A DNA stretch of 24,794 nt. Origin: a virus. The stretch covers positions 1-24,794 of IMG/VR virus record IMGVR_UViG_3300036850_000061; one strand, 5' to 3'. Positions 11,960-19,592 of this stretch are shown in pieces (within the stretch, counting starts at the first letter, position 1; each line of letters starts with the position of its first letter). The notes beneath the pieces were generated by a model. It had not been told where the DNA came from, ran no database searches, and saw only the letters and a program-made list of their open reading frames with translations. Both the position numbers and the translations under genes were made by a program.

Positions 11960-14395
11960 CTAGAACCCGAGCCTGGTCGTCGTGCCGAGCTCCGACCAAC
12001 CGGCCGTGCCGAGCACCCAGTACTTCCGGGCCTCTAGGGCACTGAGCGCCAGCCCGACGCTCCAGGTGCCCGGCCGGTAGGTGTGGTTCACGCCGACGAT
12101 CAGACCCTCCTGCGCCAGCGCAGCGCCACCGCCCGGTGGGCTCCAGGTCACGGACACCCTGTCCCAGAGCTCACGCCCGAGCACGTCGTCGGCGTTGTCG
12201 TCGGTGACCACGAACGTCACGGCCTCCAGACGCAGGGCGTCGGGGTCCGCTCGTCGTGCCAACTCGTACTCGGCCCGGTGCTGAGCCTCGGACGGCGAGT
12301 TGCTGATCGTGGACAACGGAAGGCTCAGCGGACCGTGCGCTGTGATCGAGGCGGAGTCGGAAGCCACGTGGACCGTACCGTTGCGGCGGGAGTTGGTGAC
12401 CTCGTTCGCCAGGTCGGACGTCGGATCGGCCAGCGCTAGGCCAGTGAACTCGACCCCGCCAGAGCCCGAGCCGGAGTAGGCTGTTGCGACCGCCGAGCCC
12501 CAGGCGGCGTCTCGCGGGCGGAACGTGAGCTTCCCCTCCCGACTGACGTACACGGCGCCGGCCTCGGTGACCTCAACGTCTCGCAGAGCCTCCAGCGCCT
12601 TGAGCGAGCCCCAGTTGCCGGCGCCCGTGAGCGTGCTCAGACCTTGGTCATCAGCGTCGACCAACCCGTCTGGCAGCCCAACATAGAGGGCAACCTCGCT
12701 CACCCGTTGATTGGACACCTCGTTCAGCAAGCCGTTGCGGGCGTTGTAGTGCTGGGTCATGCGCGTCCCGGACAGTACGCTGTTGTAGATCGCCACTTCG
12801 TCCAACGAGCCCGACCACGGGGACACGCTGGCGCTGGGCTCGCCGCCCAGGCGTACGAAGCTGAAGGCGCCGGCGCTCCAGGTGGCCGCCGTGGGCCCGA
12901 GCACGAGCGTCGTGTCCACGTACATCCGCATGTTGGTGCCGTCGTAGGTGGTGTGGAGCAGATGCCAGGCGCCGTCGTTGTAGCCCGAGCCGGTGAACGT
13001 GCCGCCCGTGTCGGCCACGAACCCGAGCCCGCCGGACGTGGTCATGTACCACACGCCGTTCGACTCACGGGTGCTGAGGAACGCCCGGGGCGTGCCGGAG
13101 GCCGTCGTGTTGAACCAAAGCTCAAGCGTGAAGGCCGACTGGCTCGGTACGCCGGTGCCGGTCATCTGGGCCAGATAGGACGTGCCGTCCATCGAGATCG
13201 CCCCGTTCACGTCGTCGGTGATCGGGTCGCCAACGCTGCGCGTGTGGCCGGACGAGGCGTAGAGGGCATCGAGCCCGTTGCCCGACGAGTCGGCGGCCCA
13301 ATCGCCCTCGGCGCTGGTTTCCTGGAGGCGCCAGTAGGCCCGGGGCGAGTCGAGCAAGACCTCCCGAACGTAGGGGACCTCGAGGTCGATCGTCGCCAGC
13401 ACGCCCAGCAAGTCGGTACAGTCGAGCACGGCGATGGCGTCGAGCCCCTGCGGGTAGCTCAGGTCGATCCGGTCGACGAACCCACGCCAGACCGGGGTGT
13501 CCACGCTAGTTGCCCGCACGAACGCCGAGCTAGCGCCGTTGACGGTCCAGACCAGGCCCGAGCTATCCGTGAACGACGTGGTCCCGGGGACCTGGTCGAA
13601 GTCGGGTGAGGCGACGACGGTACCGTCGATGCCGTTGCGGACCTCGGCGGAGTAGACCAGCCCGGCCAGCGGTTGTGTGGTTCCGCCGTTGATGGCCCCA
13701 ACCGCCAAGACAGCGCTGGCATCGAAGATGCTCGACCCGGCGCTCAGGGTCACATTGGCGCCCAGCTGCACCCACGTCGTCCCGTCATCGGACGTGAAGA
13801 ACTGCGTTCGCCCATCGGACTGGCGCCATGTGGCGCGCATCCAGTGCACCGACCCGTCGGTGAAACCAGTCGATGTCGTGGCAGCGGCCGTCAACGAGTT
13901 AGCGCCTGTGGTCGATATAAGGAACCTCGGCGCCCCGGACGCCTGCATGCCAAACAAGTAGGCTTGCTGGGTTGTGCTCTGCCACTTGGCGACGAACGTC
14001 TGCGAGGCCGCTGGGGTCCAGTCGTCCATGGCGACCTTGAGCCGAAGGTCTATGTCGCCGGTGATGTCCAGCGCCGCAGCGTCCGGTGTGGAGGCGTAGT
14101 GCCCACTGGTCCCCGGCAAATCGAGGGCGTACCCGGGCTTGACGATCCGGATCCCACGCCGACGCTTGACGTTAGGGTGGTGGGCCCCGGCCGCGTAGAA
14201 CGGCTCGAACCGACGGTCCCGGTTGTCCAGGACGACCCGGGCCCGGGACGCCAGGAACCGGCCGTTGACCTCATCCCGTGCCCGGTCGACCGTGAACTCC
14301 CGAACGTAGGTGGTGACGTCGGTCCACGTCGGGCTGGCCGTGAACGGCGGGTCAGCGAAGGCGATCTCGACCAGCGGCTTGGGCGTGCTGGCCAC
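11960..14395 (-). CDS. Tail-tip / minor tail protein with two LamG-like domains
   Basis: An 811-aa protein. Residues 1-90 and 290-345 look like a tail-hub backbone (VREFTVDRARDEVNGRF... RARVVLDNRDRRFEP, then VDTPVWRGFVDRIDLSYP). Two concanavalin/LamG-like beta-sandwiches are inserted: about 95-285 (TFVAKWQ, FFTSDDG-TTW) and 350-553 (AYWRLQE, WAADSSGN, FTLELWFNT, GAWHLLHTTYDG, LDEVAIYNSVLSG). The C-terminal 250 residues are strand-rich, like a baseplate hub. LamG domains bind sugars, so this is the likely receptor-binding or wall-adhesion protein. GTG at 14393-14395 overlaps the tape measure stop. Confidence 0.85.
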   Translation of the reverse strand: MASTPKPLVEIAFADPPFTASPTWTDVTTYVREFTVDRARDEVNGRFLASRARVVLDNRDRRFEPFYAAGAHHPNVKRRRGIRIVKPGYALDLPGTSGHYASTPDAAALDITGDIDLRLKVAMDDWTPAASQTFVAKWQSTTQQAYLFGMQASGAPRFLISTTGANSLTAAATTSTGFTDGSVHWMRATWRQSDGRTQFFTSDDGTTWVQLGANVTLSAGSSIFDASAVLAVGAINGGTTQPLAGLVYSAEVRNGIDGTVVASPDFDQVPGTTSFTDSSGLVWTVNGASSAFVRATSVDTPVWRGFVDRIDLSYPQGLDAIAVLDCTDLLGVLATIDLEVPYVREVLLDSPRAYWRLQETSAEGDWAADSSGNGLDALYASSGHTRSVGDPITDDVNGAISMDGTSYLAQMTGTGVPSQSAFTLELWFNTTASGTPRAFLSTRESNGVWYMTTSGGLGFVADTGGTFTGSGYNDGAWHLLHTTYDGTNMRMYVDTTLVLGPTAATWSAGAFSFVRLGGEPSASVSPWSGSLDEVAIYNSVLSGTRMTQHYNARNGLLNEVSNQRVSEVALYVGLPDGLVDADDQGLSTLTGAGNWGSLKALEALRDVEVTEAGAVYVSREGKLTFRPRDAAWGSAVATAYSGSGSGGVEFTGLALADPTSDLANEVTNSRRNGTVHVASDSASITAHGPLSLPLSTISNSPSEAQHRAEYELARRADPDALRLEAVTFVVTDDNADDVLGRELWDRVSVTWSPPGGGAALAQEGLIVGVNHTYRPGTWSVGLALSALEARKYWVLGTAGWSELGTTTRLGF

Positions 14396-15687
14396 TAGGC
14401 TCGACCGCCCAGGGCGCTGACGTCAAGCCGACCGGTGTTCGTGAGCCCTCGACGGACGGCCTCGGTGACGTCGGCCAGCGAGCCCAGCAGCGAGCCGCCG
14501 ACGTAGACGTTCACGACGGGCCCACCGCCGGCCGCCATCCGACCGTTGGGCGTGATGGTCCCGGAAGTGGACGGCGTGAAGATTTCAGGGCCCTGCTCGC
14601 CGACCAGGAACGAAACGCCGCCTGACACGGGCCCACCGACGGCCTTGCCGGGCTTGTCCTTGGCCCCACCCAGCCACTCGGGCAGGATGCCCTTGGGCCC
14701 GGGGAAGATGTCCCCTGACCAGATGTCCTTGAACGGTTTGGCGGCCTTGGCGGCTTCCTTGCCTATGGACACCAGGGCGTCGGCGACCTTGCGCAGGCTG
14801 GCCCCTAGGTCCTCGGCCCAGGCCCGGATCTCGTCCCCGTGGTCCTCGACCCACTTGGACATATCGCCTAGGCCGTCGGCGAGTCCCTTACCCCTTTCGC
14901 CGGCGCCGAAGAACCCGTCCGCCAGTCCGGGAAGGATGTCCTTGACCATCGCCAACGCCACGCTGTCCCGAAAGTCCTTGAAGGCTCCGGTCAGTCGCAG
15001 CTTAGCCTCGTACAGTTCGTTGGCGCCGTTCTTGGCGCTGGTCTGGGCGTCCGTGGACTTGGCCATGACCAGTTCGAGGGTGGCCTCGGCCTTGGCCTGC
15101 TCAAGCGCCGCTCCGGTCAGCTTGTCCTTGCCGTTCTTGAGCAGCTGGCCCTGAACGTCGGCCTCGGAGATGCTGATACCCAGTGACTTAAGCTCGTCCC
15201 GCTCGCCCAGCAGGGCCTTCGTCAGAATGGCACTGACGTCCGACGCCGACTTCTGGCCGCCCGACCACAGGCTCAGCGCGTGGGACAGACCGGTCAGCTC
15301 TTTGGTGATCTCGGTCGCCCGGTCACGCTGGAAGCCCATCGGGACCAATAGGTCCTGGGTGGCGGCGGCGAGGTTCAGAAGCTCACGTCGGGACAGGCCC
15401 ATAGCGTTGGCCGTGCCCTCGGCCCACTTCGATACGTCCTTGAGCCCCTCACCGAAGACAGTCCGGATTTTGCGCTCTTGGCTGTCCAGCTGAAAGCCCA
15501 GCTTTGTCATATCGACGCCGACCTTAACAGCGGCGGCTCCCGCCAACGCCAGCCCGGCCGCCGCTGCGAGCCCGATCTTCTTGGCCGCTCCGGCGAACTT
15601 GCCGCCGGCGGCCTCGGCCTCGCCGAACGCCCGCTTCAGGTCTTTCTCGTCGCCGATGAACCGGACGACAATCGCTTTGCCGGCCAT
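14395..15687 (-). CDS. Tape measure protein (short)
   Basis: A 430-aa tail length protein. Starts MAGKAIVVRFIGDEKDLKRA, followed by Ala-rich hydrophobic helix (about 37-60), then long helical region with AAATQDLLVPMGF and SALSLWSG-type motifs common in phage tape measures. The C-terminal third has the Gly-rich GVSFLVGEQGPEIFTPSTSG segment and VVNVYVGGSLLG, both typical of tape measure ends. At about 1.5 angstrom per residue the tail would be near 65 nm, which is short for an actinobacterial siphovirus. Its ATG overlaps the upstream TGA. Confidence 0.9.
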   Translation of the reverse strand: MAGKAIVVRFIGDEKDLKRAFGEAEAAGGKFAGAAKKIGLAAAAGLALAGAAAVKVGVDMTKLGFQLDSQERKIRTVFGEGLKDVSKWAEGTANAMGLSRRELLNLAAATQDLLVPMGFQRDRATEITKELTGLSHALSLWSGGQKSASDVSAILTKALLGERDELKSLGISISEADVQGQLLKNGKDKLTGAALEQAKAEATLELVMAKSTDAQTSAKNGANELYEAKLRLTGAFKDFRDSVALAMVKDILPGLADGFFGAGERGKGLADGLGDMSKWVEDHGDEIRAWAEDLGASLRKVADALVSIGKEAAKAAKPFKDIWSGDIFPGPKGILPEWLGGAKDKPGKAVGGPVSGGVSFLVGEQGPEIFTPSTSGTITPNGRMAAGGGPVVNVYVGGSLLGSLADVTEAVRRGLTNTGRLDVSALGGRA

Positions 15688-16106
15688 CAGTCGAGTCCTA
15701 CCTTCCCGATCAAGTCGTCGATCATGTCCTCGAGTGCCCGCTCCAGGTGTCCGCGCTCGGCCTCAGCCGCCGGAAAGATGTACCGGCCCCTGGCGACGTA
15801 GGCCCGTGGGTGTGAGTCACCTCGACCTATCCCGCCGCCGGCGTGTGGCTTGTTGCCGAACTCGATGAACCCGGCATACGGAACTCGGGATGCCACGGAC
15901 GCCGACCGCTGGGTGGCCCGCCCGGACCACGACTCCGCCAGGCGCCCGGACCGACGGGGCAGCTTGCCCGCCAGCTTGCGGGCGAAGTCGTCGGCGACGA
16001 CCTTCAGACCCTTGCGCAGGTCCTTGGCAAGCTCGGCGTCGGCTTTCTTGAGTGCACGCGAGAGCTCAGACAGACCCTCGACCCGAATCGTTGGGCTACC
16101 TGCCAC
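15687..16106 (-). CDS. HK97 gp10-like tail component
   Basis: A 139-aa protein: MAGSPTIRVEGLSELSRAL, two basic helices, the KLPRRSGRLAESW segment, VPYAGFIEFGNK and RYIFPAAEAERGHLERALE. These match the gp10-like tail-completion family (RSG-L, Y-x-x-x-x-E-F-G, FP-A). In HK97 the relative lies before the major tail gene, whereas here it lies after the tail chaperones, an unusual place. GTG at 16104-16106 overlaps the end of the chaperone G-T frame, and its stop overlaps the tape measure ATG (TGATG). Confidence 0.75.
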   Translation of the reverse strand: MAGSPTIRVEGLSELSRALKKADAELAKDLRKGLKVVADDFARKLAGKLPRRSGRLAESWSGRATQRSASVASRVPYAGFIEFGNKPHAGGGIGRGDSHPRAYVARGRYIFPAAEAERGHLERALEDMIDDLIGKVGLD

Positions 16107-16610
16107 GTCGTCGCACCTCCGCTAGCTGGGCCGCCGTCCGCTCCTGCCACGCCTCGTACCGGTAGAACTCGATCCAGCGCAGGTACTCGTCCTGCGACAT
16201 CCGCAGGCGCATCTCGTCGAGCGTCATCCCGCCTAGGTCCCGGCAGAGTCGGTGCTCGAAGGCGGCGTCGCCTCGGCTAAAGGGTGCATGCGCTCGTCGA
16301 CCTGTTCCGGGAGCATGCCCGAGAGCCTGAAGATCGCCTGCCGGATCTCCGTGAACTCCTGGCCCGCTGACGCCGGCGCTACTGCCCGCCAGGCCCGGAC
16401 CTCGTCCAGCGTTAGCGCCGGGTCGGCCAAGCCCTCCGCCAACACCACGTTCTCGAACTCGTCACCCGAGACCGTATCGTTCTCATACGCTGCAAGCACT
16501 CGGCTGGCCGCCGCCCGGGACATGCCCCGACAGACGAACTCGCCGAGCTCGGTGCTAACGACCTCGGTGAGCCGCGTATCGACCATCAGATCCGCCTTTG
16601 AAACCGCCAT
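16096..16610 (-). CDS. Tail assembly chaperone G-T fusion made by -1 frameshift
   Basis: The G frame runs from ATG 16610. At 16278-16284 the minus strand reads CCCTTTA, an exact X-XXY-YYZ slippery heptamer (0-frame codons CCT TTA). A -1 slip there continues, without a stop, to TAG at 16096-16098, giving about 171 aa. The T part contains LCRDLGGMTLDEMRLRMSQ and EYLRWIEFYRYEAWQ, a typical GpT-like chaperone sequence with no start of its own. The two products are expected to hold the tape measure during tail assembly. Frame and site are seen; slip frequency is inferred from the known system. Confidence 0.85.
16233..16610 (-). CDS. Tail assembly chaperone G
   Basis: A 125-aa helical protein starting MAVSKADLMVDTRLTEVV and ending in the 0-frame TAG at 16233-16235, just past the slippery site. 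Position between major tail gene and tape measure gene is the standard one. ATG at 16608-16610 is chosen for its typical start; GTG at 16646 is open in the same frame with GGGGGG 4 bases before it, so a 12-residue longer form is possible. Confidence 0.85.
   Translation of the reverse strand: MAVSKADLMVDTRLTEVVSTELGEFVCRGMSRAAASRVLAAYENDTVSGDEFENVVLAEGLADPALTLDEVRAWRAVAPASAGQEFTEIRQAIFRLSGMLPEQVDERMHPLAEATPPSSTDSAGT
16278..16284 (-). promoter_or_regulatory. Programmed -1 ribosomal slippery site CCCTTTA
   Basis: On the minus strand CCC-TTT-A is placed so that both P- and A-site tRNAs can re-pair after a one-base backward slip. It connects the chaperone G frame to the T frame, which has no independent start. 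Confidence 0.8.
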
Positions 16611-16712
16611 TTGCGTTCTACCGCCTCTCAGGTCCACGGAGAGCACTTAGCCCCCCGTCTGTGGATGATTGCCTTAGGTGCCTGTCGCTCGTGCCTGTGC
16701 GGGGCTCTGGTG

Positions 16713-16753
16713 GACCCCGTTAGCGCCCGGCCTCCACGCCCAGCGACCCAGGG
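16713..16753 (+). repeat. Dispersed 41-bp repeat, copy 5
   Basis: GACCCCGTTAGCGCCCGGCC to CGACCCAGGG. It lies in the 168-base gap between the major tail gene (stop at 16779) and chaperone G. The rest of the gap holds nothing else I can name. Confidence 0.9.
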
Positions 16754-16778
16754 GCCAAGGGCCGGTAGCGCCGGCCGC

Positions 16779-17201
16779 TTAGAACGTACCGACCGTGACC
16801 GCTCCGTCCACTTGGAAGCTGGCGGCGAACTCGGCGATCCCGTCGTAGGCCTCGCTGATCGTGAAGGCTGTGACGTAGGCGTTGCCGCTGTACTTGACGT
16901 CGCCGGTGGTCGAGCCCTCGGGCCCGAAGATGAACGCCCGGGTGGCTGTGTCGTCGGCGATCGTGCCGAGCACCGTGGCCGAGCCGGTGGACGTGGTGTC
17001 GTCCCAGATGCCGTTAATCGTGAACGTGTTGTTCTGGAGGCCGGGGACGAACGTGCGGGCGGTGGCGCCGGCGCTCGACTTGTCGATCATGTCCCGGCTG
17101 CTCATGGGCAGCCCGTCTACCGACCGGACGCCGACGATGATTCGGGACGCCGTGCCGTCGTGAAGCTCGAGATGCAGGTCAACGCCGCGTGCCTCTGCCA
17201 T
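16779..17201 (-). CDS. Major tail protein
   Basis: A 140-aa beta-rich protein. It starts MAEARGVDLHLELHDGTASR, has a SSRDMIDKSSAGATARTFV loop, NNTFTINGIWDD, a FIFGPEGSTTGDVKYSGNAYVT stretch and a FAASFQVDGAVTVGTF end, as in siphoviral tail-tube proteins (short size class). ATG 17199-17201 with AAGGAG ten bases upstream. It lies between the tail terminator-like gene and the chaperones, the place for the tube subunit. Confidence 0.85.
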   Translation of the reverse strand: MAEARGVDLHLELHDGTASRIIVGVRSVDGLPMSSRDMIDKSSAGATARTFVPGLQNNTFTINGIWDDTTSTGSATVLGTIADDTATRAFIFGPEGSTTGDVKYSGNAYVTAFTISEAYDGIAEFAASFQVDGAVTVGTF

Positions 17202-17215
17202 GGTGGGTATGCTCC

Positions 17216-17617
17216 TTAGGGTCGGTCGTACACTTCTACGTCGAACGTGGCGGCCAGGTAGTCGGTACCGGCAACGGTGACCGTGGACGGGATGGCTCGG
17301 ACCAGGCGGGCTGTGGCCAGGCCGCCCAGCGTGGGGTCGCCCTCGAGCGCTGCCCGCACGGATTTGGTCCCGGACTTGGCCAGGTAGGCCGCGAGGTCGG
17401 TGAACGCCGTACGGTCGGAGGCCCGGCCCACGAGCACGTGAACCGTCCAGGTCTCGAGCGCCGGGGACGTGCCGGAGTAGGTGTCGAACTCGACGCTCGG
17501 TACGCCAATCACGGCGGCAGGCGGGACGATCGAGTCCGGGACGAAGGGGTAGACCCGAAGTCCCGAGATGGTTGAGAGCCGGGTGTCCAGGGCCGTAGCG
17601 ATAGCGGCGACGGTCAC
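17216..17617 (-). CDS. Tail terminator-like protein
   Basis: A 133-aa protein: MTVAAIATALDTRLSTISGL with PFVPDSIVPPAAVIGVPS, a DTYSGTSPALETWTVHVLV strand pair, an ASDRTAFTDLAAYL helix and VAGTDYLAATFDVEVYDRP at the end. This layout is that of the tail terminator/neck family sitting just before the tube gene. GTG at 17615-17617 overlaps the connector stop; a GTG at 17629 is also in frame. Confidence 0.7.
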   Translation of the reverse strand: MTVAAIATALDTRLSTISGLRVYPFVPDSIVPPAAVIGVPSVEFDTYSGTSPALETWTVHVLVGRASDRTAFTDLAAYLAKSGTKSVRAALEGDPTLGGLATARLVRAIPSTVTVAGTDYLAATFDVEVYDRP

Positions 17618-18234
17618 ACCGCACCCCACGGCCGACGGTATGGGGCGATCAAGCGCTCGACGTCGGGATCCGGGCGCCAGGGGACCAGGACGGGCGAGTC
17701 CTGCCAGCCCGCCACGCCGCTCGGCGAGTGCCGACGGCTGAACAGGCGGCCGGCCTGAATCAACGTGGCGGCCTCAACGGCCTTGGGCACGGCGGCCCAC
17801 CCCCACTTGGCAGTGACTTTGACAGCTCCCGAGCGATAGGTGGGCCAGAGCTTGCTGGCGCCCCACGTGATCGCCAGGGACGTCCAGGGCCAGCTGTCAG
17901 CGGCGGCGTTGAGCGGCTCGACCACGAAGTCCGTGTCGATCGTCCAGGACGTCTCGAACGTGGTGACCGTCCCGTCGTCGTCGGTGGCGACCAGGAGGCC
18001 GGTCGTGGTGGCGAAGTCGTCGACGGCCAGCGGACCCGTCGGGGACAGCGCGGTGTAGTACCGGGCCACCGCCGAGCCATCCTGCCAGAACCGGCGGTTG
18101 GTGGCCTGGTCGATCTGGCGGGACGCCGACTCGATCGCCCGCTCGAGCAGGGCGTCGTCGGCGGTGTCGGCCGTCTCGATCCGCAACGAGTCCTTCAGGT
18201 TGGCGAGGGTCGCATACCCGTTGGTGATAGCCAC
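17614..18234 (-). CDS. Head-tail connector (gp6-like)
   Basis: A 206-aa protein with ATLANLKDSLRIETADTADD, ERAIESASRQIDQATNRRFW, strand-rich middle (YYTALSPTGPLAVDD) and a helical C-terminus with EAATLIQAGRLFSRRHSPSG. These are the marks of the gp6-like connector family. It joins the portal ring to the tail. ATG at 18232-18234 overlaps the stop of the previous gene. Confidence 0.8.
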   Translation of the reverse strand: MAITNGYATLANLKDSLRIETADTADDALLERAIESASRQIDQATNRRFWQDGSAVARYYTALSPTGPLAVDDFATTTGLLVATDDDGTVTTFETSWTIDTDFVVEPLNAAADSWPWTSLAITWGASKLWPTYRSGAVKVTAKWGWAAVPKAVEAATLIQAGRLFSRRHSPSGVAGWQDSPVLVPWRPDPDVERLIAPYRRPWGAV

Positions 18235-18773
18235 TACTTCGGTCCCTTCCCGGGCTTGACAGGCTGGGTGAGCTGGTCGATCAGAGTCTCCAGGAGCTTG
18301 GGGTCAATCAGCGGCTCGGACGTCGGGTCTTGCCGGCGCTGGGCTAGCTGCGCCTCCTGGACCGCCCGGAGCGCTGCGAGCTGCGTGTCCCGTTGCATCT
18401 GAACCAGGCGGTCAAGCGTGCTGTCGGTATGCGTCCGGGCCTCGGCGAGCTCTCGCGTAAGCTGCTCAGACAGGGCGGTCAGGCGCTGGAGCAGGGCCTT
18501 GTTCTCGGACGCGAGCGCCTTGACGACCTCGCCGTTGGACAGCACCTGCTCGGCGATCGTCTGGACCTGGACGATCAGGGCGAGCTGTTGCTCGGCCAAG
18601 ATGTTCGACGTGCGGATCAGACGCTCAATCCGGGCGTCCTGTCGAGCGGCCGTAACCTGCCGCTGACGGCCGCCCTGAACGATGGCGACCAACGCCACGA
18701 CGAGCAGGACGACGGTCATAACTACCGTGAGAACGTTTAGGCGCAGCGTCCAACGGGCAGATTGCATGGTCAT
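18234..18773 (-). CDS. Membrane-anchored coiled-coil protein of unknown role (179 aa)
   Basis: Short N-terminus, one transmembrane helix (about 12-33, VLTVVMTVVLLVVALVAIVQ), then a long coiled coil (about 37-145: TSNILAEQQLALIVQVQTIAEQ, LASENKALLQRLTALSEQL) and a charged Pro/Lys tail. ATG overlaps the XhlA-like gene stop (TGATG). The topology resembles a spanin or a sensor tether. Actinobacterial phages have no known need for this in the head module, so the role is open. RBS is supplied by the upstream coding end. Confidence 0.7.
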   Translation of the reverse strand: MTMQSARWTLRLNVLTVVMTVVLLVVALVAIVQGGRQRQVTAARQDARIERLIRTSNILAEQQLALIVQVQTIAEQVLSNGEVVKALASENKALLQRLTALSEQLTRELAEARTHTDSTLDRLVQMQRDTQLAALRAVQEAQLAQRRQDPTSEPLIDPKLLETLIDQLTQPVKPGKGPK

Positions 18774-19003
18774 CAGATCGCCCCCGCAACCTTGAGCGAG
18801 AGGGTCACGGCCAGAACCAGGATCGACACGAACGCCCCAATCATGGTTCGCGTGGCCCACTCTTGGCCGGCCTCCAGCTTGGACACACGCGTATCCTGGG
18901 CCTTCACTACGATCTCGAACACATCCTTCGACACGAACACCCGACGCATGTGCTCAGCAAGCACCGCCACGTCAGGCTCTGTGGTTGGGGTTGAGGGGGC
19001 CAA
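18773..19003 (-). CDS. XhlA-like small membrane protein (76 aa)
   Basis: Residues about 15-50 are an amphipathic, charged helix region (VFVSKDVFEIVVKAQDTRVS, LEAGQEWATR) followed by a C-terminal transmembrane helix (TMIGAFVSILVLAVTLSLKV). This order, 'charged helix, LE-x-x-x-x-W-x-x-R, then one TM', is that of the XhlA hemolysin/holin-associated family. TTG at 19001-19003 is chosen for the GGAGG 7 bases before it. It may be a holin, antiholin or membrane-anchoring factor. Its location in the head genes is unusual. Confidence 0.65.
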   Translation of the reverse strand: MAPSTPTTEPDVAVLAEHMRRVFVSKDVFEIVVKAQDTRVSKLEAGQEWATRTMIGAFVSILVLAVTLSLKVAGAI

Positions 19004-19027
19004 CGAGGTACCTCCGATAGGGTGTAC

Positions 19028-19080
19028 AGGGCCCGGCACCCGGCGGCTAGGGCGGCTCTATACCGCTGGCGCCGGGCCCT
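19028..19080 (-). terminator. Hairpin after the decoration-like gene
   Basis: AGGGCCCGGC (19028-19037) pairs exactly with GCCGGGCCCT (19071-19080), with an inner weaker pairing. It lies 14 bases past the stop of the decoration-like gene and before the XhlA-like gene. No T-run is seen, so it could be a partial terminator that lowers downstream expression relative to the head genes. Confidence 0.55.
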
Positions 19081-19093
19081 GGCGAGACGAGTG

Positions 19094-19528
19094 CTACAGC
19101 TCGGTGACGCTCGTGACCGTCGAGGGCTGGGTCACGGGCAGCGTGTCACCGTTGACGGCGATCAGCAGGGCCGAGGCAGCGCAGCCGAGCGTACCGTTGC
19201 CGGCGGTGTGCTGGACGCGGACGTAGCGGCGGAGGTTATGGGCCGAGACGCTAAGCACCCAGCACTCGTTCGTCTCGTCGGCGGCGGTCGTGATGATGGT
19301 GGCCCCAGTCGACGGGAGGTCAACGTCAGCGAAGGTGCTGTCGTCGGCGCTGTCCTCGAGCTCGAACGTCGAGGCGATGTCGTTGGCGCCGACGTGGTAG
19401 ATCGCCATCAGGCGGTCGAAGCCCTGCATGTCGATCGAGGCACCGTTCACGGATGTGTTGTCCCGGAGCGCCGGGGGCACCGACACGCCGACCTTCAGGT
19501 GGTCGGACGGGGTGTGGATTGCAGGCAC
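19094..19528 (-). CDS. Capsid decoration-like protein (144 aa)
   Basis: A beta-rich protein beginning MPAIHTPSDHLKVGVSVPPA with ALRDNTSVNG, a DRLMAIYHVGANDIASTFEL strand pair and VRVQHTAGNGTLGCAASALLIAV. It lies directly after the major capsid gene, where capsid-binding decoration or head-fibre proteins are found. GTG at 19526-19528 with AAAGGA upstream. Family not certain; similar sequences are common in actinophages as 'minor structural protein'. Confidence 0.6.
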   Translation of the reverse strand: MPAIHTPSDHLKVGVSVPPALRDNTSVNGASIDMQGFDRLMAIYHVGANDIASTFELEDSADDSTFADVDLPSTGATIITTAADETNECWVLSVSAHNLRRYVRVQHTAGNGTLGCAASALLIAVNGDTLPVTQPSTVTSVTEL

Positions 19529-19551
19529 GGTAAGGTTCCTTTCGGGTTGGA

Positions 19552-19583
19552 CGTTGGGGGGCCGGCGGACCGACCCCCCAACG
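19552..19583 (-). terminator. Hairpin after the major capsid gene
   Basis: CGTTGGGGGG (19552-19561) pairs with CCCCCCAACG (19574-19583) around a 12-base loop, ten bases after the capsid gene stop. A typical place for a partial terminator or mRNA 3' end that keeps capsid message high. No T-run is seen. Confidence 0.6.
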
Positions 19584-19592
19584 GGTTGGCTA

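Noticed and set aside
12644-14398. Plus-strand frames of 321 and 241 aa opposite the LamG tail gene
   Set aside because: Codon-mirror shadows; composition is typical of antisense translation.
16410-16430. Partial matches to the dispersed repeat core (GTTAGCGCCGGG) in coding genes, also near 6549
   Set aside because: Only about 12-13 bases match and the surrounding codons fit the proteins; likely chance in this base composition.
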